Assembly (NCBI RefSeq): GCF_019399895.1
Contig: NC_091879.1
Span: 1,178,001 to 1,242,000, forward strand
Length of the DNA stretch: 64,000 bases
Direction: 5' to 3'
Source of the DNA: Cardiocondyla obscurior
Lineage: Eukaryota > Arthropoda > Insecta > Hymenoptera > Formicidae
Positions 49,001 to 61,000 of this stretch are shown here, one piece after another. The translations under genes and the position numbers were made by a program. The first letter of the stretch is position 1. Each line of letters opens with the position of its first letter. The notes below the pieces were generated by a model that ran no database searches, was not told where the DNA came from, and saw nothing but the letters and a program-made list of their open reading frames with translations.

Positions 49001-52000
49001 TATCTTTATGTATAGGTGCTTATAGCTATATACAAAGCGCGTATACGTGTGAGCGAGAGTAAGAGAGCGAAAGAGAGAGAGTAAGAGTGAAGGCGAGAGA
49101 ATCCCTGTCGTTTCCTCCTACAGCTTATCCACCTCCATTACTCGATGGAGCTGGTGAGAGGCAAGAGAGAAAGAGAGAAAGGGAGAAGCGAGGGGAAGGC
49201 CGGTGAAGAAAGAAGGGAAGAATGGCAAGAGAGCGAGAGAAACGCAACATAGACGGCCAAGGAATTGTCTGCGATTTTGTTTTACCTCTCGCGGCTACCT
49301 CTCGATCGCATTCATCGATTTCTCACACTCCGCGCTTTCTCCGTTGCTCCGCACGGTCGTTAACCGAAGTCTCCTCCTATGTCTCCACCGTCAGAAAGAG
49401 ACGGAAGCTGTGTGCGAAAGAACGCAAAGTGGCCTGAAATCTTCGTGTGCGCCTCGTTGAGTTACAGCCGTTGTGCAGTTACAGCTTGTGCCGCTGCTAC
49501 TACAATCTATCCTTACAAAGGGCTTGCTGCACGTTCGCGATTCGGATGTTTGGAGCTGCGGCAGACAGATAAACTCTTGGAATTAGTTCTCTGTACTACT
49601 GCGCTCGCTTACGTACACGCAAACGTGAGAATTATCGTTCCGAGCGCGTTGCATGGAGACGTCAGTCAATATGTTGTACGGGGAAAAACTTTTTTAATAT
49701 GCCGCCTTGATCTCCGGCGCGGCATCGACGCGATACGGGTTATATGTATTTTTTAATAAAGTTATAACTTTGATATATGTATACACCCGATTATTACTTT
49801 CAGCGATAAAATCTATTGGACGCACGCCGGCCGCCATCGATGCTTAATAATATTGCAAGTTTTTATGAGATTTAATTGTATTTCTAGGCCAACAACGAGT
49901 AAAAGAAAAAAAAACTTGGAAGAGACCAGAATGCAGAAGAGCAAATTAATTAAAATCGACGTGATTAAATAAATTATGAGGAACCATTGTTAAAACAGTA
50001 ATAATAAAAAATAATAAAATAAAAAATATATATACGGTGGAAATAGTAAGAGGATTGGTAACTTAGCAGGCAGCCGTTGCCGTCATTGTTTCGGGATTGG
50101 ATTTAGTGTTTCGAAACCTATACTGTTTTTCATTCTCCAGGAAAATGTATGAATCGTGTTATAGAGGCTTTGCGAGTGTGCGGCTAATGGCTGCGGAGAA
50201 GTTCCGTCTACCACCCTAAATCTACCTCTCTACCATCGACTCGCATGAGCACACATAAACCGTACACCGATATCTGACGTACCGGTGTATTAGTTTGTCC
50301 ACGCACGTTCTCGCACGCGTGATTCGATATGCATGTACACATGGATCGCATACCTAAACGCTCCACTGTGCATTCACACTCTTAGCTTCATCGACACAAA
50401 TCTCATTTCACGACAGAGGCTCGAAAAAGGGATTAACGACGACCACTTTTCGCGGAGCCGGTTTTAACTTTCTCGATGGTTCATCTATTAAAACGATTAC
50501 TAACGACAACCGAGCAGTCCTAGAAAGGGTTTAAGCTCACCGTCACCGCAATTGCACCGCCCGGCGACTTTTACCCGATCACCCTCTGTCTGATTCAAAA
50601 GTAACGTTAATCCAAAAGGATTTATGTAAAAAAAAATGTATAAAATAAAAAAAAAGTATATCAAGATATTATTATTTATTTTTCGCATTAACTACCTATC
50701 CGCAAATGCATTTTTTAAAATCCTTTTTAGTTCGCAGTTTACCGTTTTGTCATAAATATAAATTTTTCGCATTAAAAAAAATATTTTGCAATATCGCTGT
50801 TATTAAAACTTAAACTTGATAGTTTTGTAAATTATAATTTTTTTTTTTTTTTGTAAAATTAGTTATATAAAAATTTTCTACGTTAATTAAAGACAGTCTT
50901 TATAGTATATGCAAGCCAATGTATTTCTCATTAATTCGAAATTAGTATTTATATAATACCACCTTGGATTATGCATAGATTCGACGTAATGTTAACGCGG
51001 CCGTGAAAAAGAATGGAACGATTATACCGCAGTTCCAGGATCTACATCAAGTTCTCACAAACGTCTACGTAGATTATCAATTATTAAAAACACGTGGTCG
51101 AGTTACACACTGAAGCTTTTCTCTCATCTCGCCGTTTTATTTCCACGAATCTCTGTCGCGACTCCATATTGCTAACTCACATGAATCCAATCTGAGAGTG
51201 CTATCGTTCTTTTTAATGACATGAATGCCACGTGACTCAAATCGTCGAAGCTTGAAATTTGCGGCGAAGCGGTTTGCGAAGAAAATCAAACCGCTAGACA
51301 AAAACAGATACGTTACTTTAACCAGCGAATCATTCCACGTAAGTAGGTGGTATATTTATAAATACTTGTGTGCCTGAAAACATTTGGCATACTCTTCCTG
51401 TTAAAAAATATAAATTCGGAAGCGATAAATTAATACAATTTTAGATACGGTTATTTTAAAAAGTGTCAATTACGTGAAAATCGATTTCTAATGTTTTCAC
51501 ATCAAAAAAAAAAAAAAAAAAAATCGAAATATTAATTTTGTTTTCAAATTTTAAAGAACAAAATGTTATTTCTGCCAAACTGTGCTGTACACAAAAATAA
51601 TCTAATAAAAAAATATATGCCAGATTTTGCGTAAATACAGAATAATTTACTAATACATGATTACGTTTTAAATTTATCATTTAAATAGAAATTAATACGT
51701 ATTAATGTTAAAATTGCTTTCTTTAATAACGTTTCTGCTCTGTACGTGTAAGTGCACGTGTCGTAAGCTTTATCTTGAAAAGAGAAGCGCTTTTGCTCAG
51801 AGAAAATACGAGAAATATGGTGAAATATCATTAAGCGCACATATGTGACGCTCTAAACTCCAACGGTAACGATAATTGCATTATCAAGGGCGAGGGTCGG
51901 CGATTTTCGGGGTTCGAAACGAGCTTTGCTGTACGCGGGGTCAACGATACCGTTCGCTTGACCCTAGCTTACGGATATAGCGAGTAAATGTAACTATGGT
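46037..52000. other. Non-coding stretch with simple repeats
   Basis: Poly-A at 47,240-47,264 and poly-T at 48,507-48,541; (GA)n at 47,870-47,916 and about 49,054-49,110; poly-A near 51,507-51,523. An acceptor-like CTCTCGCTCGTAG ends at 47,972 and one at 50,136 (ATTCTCCAG). The 125-codon frame at 49,379-49,756 starts with ATG but shows no domain. Confidence 0.5.
48507..48541. repeat. Poly-T tract
   Basis: About 35 bases of nearly pure T with one C near the left side, preceded by AAAGACC. A processed-retroelement tail on the minus strand is conceivable, but no body of such an element was seen beside it. Confidence 0.8.
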
Positions 52001-55000
52001 CAGTGTGAACGAATACCACGTTATACATCATTAGACCCCGTGAGGGCTTCGATGAGCCGATCGTGGGTGTCAGAGAATCGCCAGATGGCCTTCCGCTGCC
52101 AAACGACGACGATATGTTTAGGGAATAAAACGATCTACGCGCATGCCTTGCCTTCGCTTCGATTTCTAAGACGAAAAGTGATTAGACGCGAGATATATGT
52201 TCTGAAATGTCTCAACCAGATGAGCCGATTATTTGTTTGTATAAAAAAATAATGCTTTACGATCCTATCGAATTAATTATTTCTTTGTCAATGATACGAT
52301 CACGGAGTCATATTATTTTTAATTGTAATTATTTTTTTTTTTTCAGATAAAACTTTTTTTTATCAATAAATAAATGAGTTAACTTAAGCTGCCAAAGTAC
52401 GAGCAATGTATTGAAATATCTGAAATATAACGTCGTGATATCGAGTGGTATCGAGCGATGACTCAGAACGAAATTGTATTTCTCCTTCTCTCGAAAGTGT
52501 ATTTCTATGTAAGTATTTATCGTAACATAATAGTAGTGCAAGGAAGGGGGTAAGGAAAGCGGCCGCCTTCACTCCATCAAAGATGAATCGAACCCTCCGG
52601 ACATTCGTAATTAGGCTACACTCAGTTAGTGGACGCAGCCGGGCCGTAACACGAACGAAATGATTGGCGGCTGAGCTACCGAGGAACGAGAGCTTAATGA
52701 GAGCAAAAAGGAAGGACGCGGCTGTGTGGGGTCCGTGTATGATGGTCAAGTACATTCGGAATATCGCAGCGCGCTGATGATGATGAGTCCACATGTTCGC
52801 GTACACGCTTCTCGGTCTGCCTAAAGTTCGCAACGGGGGTAAGCGACGCGCAGAGGAAAGGACACGGGAGGGGCTGAGGGCCAAACTCCCGCGGGAAGCT
52901 GCTCGATTTTGAAGTCCTCTGGAGTCGCAGACCGTGCGCCACCGCCAACTCCCTTTGGAATTCCTATCGTATAGGAGATTTAACCGTATAGACGACCCTT
53001 CGACACACTCTCTTGCCTAGGTGCCACTCTTCAGTCCCACCCGTCCCTCTGACAAATCAATTCGGACATAACGTCGTAAATACGGCACAGTTGCACAGAC
53101 GAGGGAATTTACACAGTCGGCGATGGCACTTCGGCAGCCACTCGAAATGCTAGGAACGCTAAATTGATACGAGGAATCAATGCGAATTCCCGACTACCCC
53201 ATGCACCGAATTCTAAACTCGAAAAAGATTGAAAATTAATCCCGTTAATAGCAACGAACTGGGACGCTAGCCGGTATTATTTAGCGCTCCGAAATTGAAA
53301 GATGCTGATACGAGATTGCGCGCTTTATAGAAAGTGAACGTTGATATAATCGAGTTTCCATCCCGCATTTCATTAAGTTTTACGTCTTTTATACGCCGCC
53401 ACGCCGGCTCAATGTGACAACTAGCCTGTAAAACATGTGCCTTCGTGAAATTTTATCTACGCTCGTGAAGAGGTACTTGAGAGTAGTTTTCAAAGCGAAT
53501 GATTGAAATGGTGCTCGATCAACACACCCAAGCGTATCGGCACGACAATATGAGAGAGGGACGAATCGTGATTCTTATCCGGAGATCTGTGCCATTTCGC
53601 TCGCTAATAAAAAATCTAACGTATCTTACGTAATATCCGCGGCGTTTACGCTTTTTTACGCGTTAGGAATCTAATAGTTTCCTTTACATTTTCGAAAATT
53701 AACGGTTTGATCGGCTATTTTCGATTAATCGAAACAATTCGCTTTCCATCAAACATAAACGGAAGAGAAGCGCACGTATCGCGTCAGCAATACGTACACA
53801 TGAACACATGTAATTTCGATCGGTGGTATCGGTGGCCTGGCACTGTATGATGCTACAGCTGCAGGCACCGAGCTCTATAGCGTGCGATGGTGAATTGTAC
53901 GTGATGTTGTATACGCAAGGCTCACGAGATTCCTAGGGGTTGAGAGAGAGAGAAAGCGGGAGCGCGAGGGTGGTTATCCCGGAGCTCTGAGCTATAGAAC
54001 CTTCCTGGATGAGTACCGAGGCCAGGATTAGTGCTGATTGGTTCGGCCTCGGTGTGATTAGAGATGTTATCAGCGAGGTTACGCCGCACGCTCCCGCTGT
54101 CCGACCGTGTATCACTGTTACGAGTTTACGTTCTTGCAATGTCCATCACCATTGTTGACCCACGAACTTCCCGTTTACGATATCGCGTCGTAATATTAAC
54201 GTGACGAGTATCTCATATTAACGTTTTTCTCTTATTTATTATTTAATTATCATCAAACTTTCTTTTTTCAATTAATTAGTATTAATTGTACGAACGAGTA
54301 ATGCTCTATACGATAATGTACATAAGAGAAATTAATATAAATAATATTTGTTCGCGACGTTCGCGTTTATTATTTCTTTTAGAAATTTTTTTCAATCCTT
54401 TCTATTAAAGAAAAAAAAAAAAAAAAATTTAATAAAATGTAATATTAAATTTTGTTAAAAAAAAAAAATCGGATATCGATTCAGAAACGTTACGCGTGTC
54501 GATATCGTCACGAAATCGATATCTTCCAAAAAAGCTCTTTGTGTTTCGACTAAAAATGCACCCACCAAGAAGAGACAGAAAATGTGAAAAATACGTGCTA
54601 AGAGTCAATATAGATAGGATAGGATAGAAGTGTCGAATAAACAGCGGCGCAGTGTACCCGGAGGTAGGTGTCGAAGAACAGGAATAACCCGGTCGTCTAC
54701 CTGCTTACATCACTGACCGAAGGAAGGGCGTCAATTCTTCACAGATTGTTAAATTATTACACGAGGTTTATGGCGAGCGTCGAATCGATGGGTCGTCGGG
54801 TGCGGCCACATCGGTACGCCCGACGCCGTCTCGACTTCCAATTAGCAGCTTATCGTTTATTGGTTTTCGATATTTGTTTTCCTTTCGTGAAGCTCATCGA
54901 AACATCTCAAACGCTTCCGGCGGTACGTACGCTACTTTTCGAAGAATGGAAATCGGTGGAATCTTTTTCCACCACGCACGGAAACGTCAAAGAGGCATTG

Positions 55001-58000
55001 CCGAGAACGTGCGCGGAATTCATTAATCGATATATAAACAGCGGGGGAAAAAACTGTTTTTTTTTTTTATCTCGGTTCGTTTTCAAGCAGACGTAAAAAA
55101 AAAAAAAAAAAATGTTAATTACTGCCGGGGCGTTACTTTTGTCAGTCGATTAATTACCAGCAAATTATTATTATTAACAGCCAAGTAAACGTAATGTTAA
55201 TGAAATAAGACGAAGAAATATTTCGAAGAAGGGGAGAGGGGATACATTTATAATCGCAACGAGTGATGAGAAAAGTTCGAGGCGACTTGTGCCCGCTTCG
55301 AAGTGAAAAGGGAGATGTGAAAAAGAGGGGACGGTTCCTGCCTCCTTCACCCTCTTTTTCCGCCGCGGCGGTCGGGAAGAGGGCTAATATATATCAGCAA
55401 GTAAAACAAAAGCCTCGGACAAACAACAAACGGTGATGTGTCTACCTCAAGGATAGAGGCGGCAAGGGAAATGAGGATGTAGCGGGGAGGGAGACGACGT
55501 AGGCGAAGGGTTGGTACGTTCGGTGGTGAGAGGAAAGAGAGGGTTACCGGAGTGAGATATATGGGGAGGCTTTTAGTTTCGTTAATGGCTATCTCGCAGA
55601 CCGATAAGTGCCGAGATCTGTCTACCTTCGCTTGCTTTACACCTTTCTCGCTACGGCTGCTGCGCGGTCGTGCCTTCGCATTTCTATAAAAGCTGAAAAA
55701 GACACGATACCGCGAAAAGGGGCCCCCGCCGCGGTACTTGAAACGATCGTAAACGATTATGCTTTTATTTTAACGATTTAGTTGCATATATCTATACGCT
55801 GATTTCTATAAACGGTAGTTCGGTGAAAGAAATTTGCAGAAAATTGCAAGCAATATAATACGACATAATTTGAGTATAATTTAAAAAATCAGAACAAGAA
55901 TTAAATCTCTATAATATTTTAATTTTTAAGTATATAAAAACAAAGGACATAGCTTTTAATTAATTAATTTTACATTTATATCTTTTGATGGAAGAAAAAT
56001 TTATTTTATTTTATAATTTTTTTTTTAATTAAAAGCCTGCATATTTATTATAATTTTATTTCGTCTGTTAATTAATATGTTCGCTTTTATATTACGCATT
56101 TTCAAATAAATTAACTCTACATAAATTTAAAGTTTCGCGGATTCGGGTCGAACGGAATATCACCTATTGCGCAATCTAATTATCGTATGTGTACTCGTCT
56201 ACTTCCTTGATATTATCCACCGGAAGATAGGTCATCTTTTACGATTACACGGAATAAAGCGGTGAACAAGACCGGCGCTGATTTATGCACGCACGATAAA
56301 TGACAGCGACGTAGTCAACATAACGAACGACTTAAAATACGTGCTTTACTTGTTTATCTATGTAGGAACTTGTATCTTCACCTCTCTTTCTCCCTCGGTT
56401 CACTTACGTGCATTGACTCATACGTTCGTTCTCGCGTCTTCCTATTCTGTTCGCGCCGCTCGTTCGCCAGACGAATTAGCCGGATTAATTGAAGCGTTGC
56501 GAACGATACGGACCTAAAGGTTACGAGAAGTAAATTTTCAACTTGGAGACAACGCTTCGAGGCTTGGCTGCGACATTAAAAAAAAACGTACGAATCGGGA
56601 CGAAAAATATTTTAGCGAGTTATCGCGTTACGGATTAGGGGAAAAGGGGAGGTGGGAGTGGGTACGCCTTTATAAATGCTCGTGGTAGTTACGCAGATGA
56701 CGCGCTCTAATAATTATAGCTCTGTTGCACGGTGTAGGCCGGAGCGACCGATCCGACGATGCGAGTTGAATGGCGGACGAGACAGCCTAACGATTACCGA
56801 TAATCGCACCGACATGCGGCTCGCGAAACGTGGAAACACGTCAAAATAATAGCACATCTATAGTTTTCCCAGACGCGCTCGATACAAAAAGACACGCAGG
56901 GAGAAAGAGAAAGGAAGAGAGAAATTAAGGGAGAGAGAGAGAGAAAGAGAGAGAAAAGAAAAATGGAATGTTTCCTCTTCGAGCGAAGGCTGTGAATGAC
57001 CAGATAAAAATAATACGGATCCGCAAACGTTTTGCCAGGAGGAAATAGATGGAACGTAGAAAGGTATTTGGCACGATCGGAGCGTGCATAAAATTTGGCA
57101 GACCATGGGATGAAATACGGGAGTAAGAAAGTAGAAATTCGATCGGTCCGATCTTATAGGCTTCCTATATACTTTCTCAATGCGCGCTTCGTAGCATGTA
57201 ATATGATTCTCTCATCAATACGCGCAGTTGATGCGATTGATCGAAGTGAGGAGTAAAAGATAGGTAGAGGATTAAATCGCGAAAGAAATCGTATACATAA
57301 CTTGTACGTAGCTTCTAACATTGCTATAAAAAAAATATTCCCGTTAAACTATTCGTAAAAATTTAACCGAAGCAATCTGCTGATAAAATGTAACGTTTTT
57401 GTTAAGCGAGGTAATAGGTAATAGATTTATACATATAGTCGAACGGTTGTGCGTTCTTCGTAAAATTCCTGCCCATGTTCGACTTGATTGAAAAGCCGCG
57501 AAAAACGGGATAGGCTCCTCGCGGCGCATATCGCGAGCCATGATTGGCTAATTGGGAAACCCAATAGTTCTAAATTAATCGGTATCATTAATAGCACACG
57601 CGGGGACAGACCCGAAAAAAGAGAGAGGGTGCCAGACTAGATAGAGTAAGAGATCGAAGCCCGAGAGAAGAAACATTTAAAAAGTCGACCCGGCATACCG
57701 ACAAGTCAGCCGCGCAACTCTTCCTCTCTCTCTCTTTCTATCTCGCTTCGTCTGCCCAGCTAAATTTATCCTAAACGATGGATGAACAATGGTTACATAA
57801 ATAGAACAATATGCGTAGCAGTCGAGAAGAGCGAGAGAAAGAGAGACGGAATGGAACTCGTTCAAAAGTCACAATCGCCGTCTCTCGCTTCTTCCTGTCT
57901 TATTTCACGATGCTCCGAAGGCAGCCGTCTCACTTTCTCGTCTTTCAACGCCTCTTCTCGTAGTCGTACGCGTCGAAAAGGGGAACCCTAAAACCGCCGC
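52001..58000. other. Non-coding stretch, no supported gene
   Basis: GC-balanced unique sequence at 52,500-54,150 includes a 9-bp-stem hairpin (ACCGAGGCC at 54,015-54,023, mirrored at 54,045-54,053). The open frame at 54,668-55,096 (first ATG at 54,770) shows no recognised domain. Poly-A tracts lie at 54,410-54,427 and 55,096-55,112. (GA)n occurs at 56,901-56,962 and (CT)n near 57,721-57,742. Confidence 0.5.
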
Positions 58001-61000
58001 TTTGCTGCTTTCGGGAGAGAGACTCGCGTTCCGATAGACATTGCGATTCTGCATTCAGTGACGCTTCTGTTTCATCGAAATTTTATTTACAAATACTCGC
58101 GACCGAATTGTAAAAGGCATTCAACATTTTTGTACACGTGCTTACACTTTGGCGCAGCATATAAGTCTCGTCTTTTAATTGTTAGCTTTAATCAACGGCA
58201 TCGTCGCGTAATACAGACACGCACTTGCGTATCATTGTGCAATATTATAAGATATTATCTATACAGATTAGAGAAAAAAACGTAAACGCGAAAAGAATTT
58301 ATATTTTTAATAGCAACACGAAGTAAAATTAATTTACTTTTTATTAAGTTAAAAAAGAAAATAATTTTTTTTAATTTAATCGCATAATTAATATTTTACT
58401 TGACCACTCTATTTCAATAAACGACCCATTCTCGCGTTTTAATATTAAAATAGAAAATACTTGTTTCAAGTGTAACGAAAAAAATGTATCCCAGGCTGCG
58501 AATTAAAGTAAGTCACAGCGCGTGGCAGATACTCACGGGATCAATAACTAGTTTCCCTTATTGTTATGGGGGTCCCCGACAGAGACCGGCAGTTCTTACT
58601 AGAAACAAAAATGCACAATCTGTCCGGATAAACATATACGTACGTCGAGAGACGAGCGAAACGAGGTGGTGCACCGATGATCGCATAAATTCGCGGCACG
58701 ACGATAAAGCTCGTTTAAAACGCGAATGAGAGAGAGAGAGAGAGAGAGGAAGAGAGAGGAAGAGAGAGAAAGAGACAGCGCGAGAGAAGGAGATAAAAGA
58801 CGTATAAATACGTACCCGGGCGTGTTGTGATATTAATACAATCACGGATCATTCCCGAGTTAGCCGGCAGCCGTGCGCAGACACTAGATTGTCTGAATCG
58901 GGGTGAACGACTTTATATAGCTTAGCGGAGATAGAGACGGAGAGAAAGAGGGTTCGTTCTTACTTCTCGCCTTGTTCGGATAGTTTGGAATCGGAACATC
59001 TCTAGGGGCACGCGTTTTGCGGATACGCGCGTACGTGAACGCGACGACAGGTTTTCCGTGCGCGGTAAGAAATCGATGACGCGTGAGGAACGGAAACGCG
59101 TTGCCCGTTGACGGTATTTTGCCACGGCATTTTTCCTTTCGCAGCTTCTTTTTTATTTAATCATAAAGCTGCCCCCCCCCCTCTCCCTCCCCTCCCTTCG
59201 CTCTCCAGGAACCTCGCGCAGTTGTATCACGTACACTTTTTCCTCCGGCGCAAAAGATCGTGAAACCGATGACGAATTTATTACCGGTTTTTATCGTCGA
59301 CTCGGTTTAATGGCGTAAGATGTGTCTCCGTGAAACTATTAACGAAGGAATCGGAGGATCAGACCGTACTGCACACGGTATTCTAGTACGCTCCGCGGAG
59401 CGGAAGTGATCTTCACCGTCTCTTTCCTACCAGTTTATCGTATCCCTTTTCTCTTACGTACCGGTTCCTGCCGTGCAATCGTGACCCTCTCCTCCTTGCC
59501 CCACCAACGCTCCCCCCACGGTAATCGGCAATCCGATCAACCGGAACCTCTCCAATCCACCGACCCAGACCACAAGTATCTCGCTCGAGACCGCTTCTTC
59601 GACTACCAATCATGCATTTACTCAAACGTCCCTAATCCCTCGAGGACTCTTCTTCAAGATTGTCACGTCGTTATTATTCGGAAAACTCCGACTGACCGCA
59701 CATATTTACCGAACCCACTTAGCCGTAGGCGCACTTGTTCGATCCAGATTGGATAAACTCGCAATTTTTGCGAAACGGCGACTCTTAAGGTGCGAGAAAA
59801 TATCAAGCGTTAAAAAAACGAAGATAACGTCGAGGAAATTCAATTTGTACAGCGCACGCACGCACGCGATTTTCTCGACCACGAAATAATATTTTAACCT
59901 CGGTAGAATTAAGACGGCAAAATTTTGTTACAAATAGACGAACTGTTCGTTAGATTTATATTTCGCAAGTGTGAGTCGAACGCAAATGAAAAAGCGTCGA
60001 TACCTACTTTCCACCGAGACAATTAGCAAATCGAGCAGCTATCACCTTAATATTTCATAACGCAAACGCAAACGAGATCGTTCGTATACTCGATATTTTA
60101 TCGTTAGTAAAAAGTGTGTCAGAAACCTTTTACACCGTGCAAATTTGATCTCTGAATAGTAAACTCGGTACACAGAAGTTGCAATAGAGTAGCTTTTCTC
60201 GCATTCGTTGTAACCGGAGCTTCAACCGGGAGTAATAAAGTGTAAAAACGTGGGGGGAAAAAAAAAAAGAAAGAAAAAAAAAAAGAAAAAAGGGGGAAAG
60301 AGCGAACAAAATTGGGAGTTGTTCGCAATATTCCAGATTTATTCATCCCACTCTCTGACTGCGCGCAAAGTGTTATGCGCGCGAGAACAATAGGGTACAA
60401 TCGAGATGCCATCTGGTACACGACGCAGCTCGTCGACGCAGTAGTGATGCGTATCGTTACCAAATTAGCATCATAATAGCGACGGTTGGTGTCGGCAGCA
60501 GGTAGCCGTCATTATTAAAATATTATAAACTTCTGATGCGTTGCGAGGACGAAGCCCACTTACGTCATATCGATTCGGTTTGGGTGACCGAGGCGATCGT
60601 AGCCGGGTGAAGGGGGAAGGGGAGAACCGGAAGTAAGAGCGTGGGTATTATAACGCGAGGCGACAGGCTCCGTCGCACTTGTTCAATGCTGTACGATTCA
60701 ATAACACCGCCACCCAATACATTTGTATAACTATGGGGACAACGCGCTATCTGGCGATACTTGGATATTATGGCAGGATTCATAGGGTTTCGGTATTGAA
60801 TTCGGTAATTAAAATTGACACCATTGGAATTAATATTATCGAAGCAGATTTGTTTCCACTATTTGTCGATACGATAGTTATATTAATCTCGTACGTTGAA
60901 CGTACGCTGGAAGACAGATTTGGCGTTTGCTGCACCGACAGCAGATAGCGAACGTAACTTTAAAGTCGTGTGAGTCGAGTTTCACATGTGCCGCATATAT

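Noticed and set aside
49379..49756. 125-codon frame starting with ATG
   Set aside because: Composition is mixed but no family, splice partner or promoter supports it, and overlapping frames are open too.
52384..52884. 166-codon minus-strand frame
   Set aside because: Arg-, Leu- and Ser-biased, no domain. Another frame of the same strand is open over part of it.
54668..55096. 142-codon open frame on +
   Set aside because: Opens with GTG; the first ATG is at 54,770. No domain is recognised, and it ends in a poly-T-coded Phe run followed by poly-A. Chance cannot be excluded.
58963..59125. Minus-strand exon ending at GTAAGA
   Set aside because: The frame has no ATG at its start, is Arg/Ser-rich and ends in the (GA)n-coded region.
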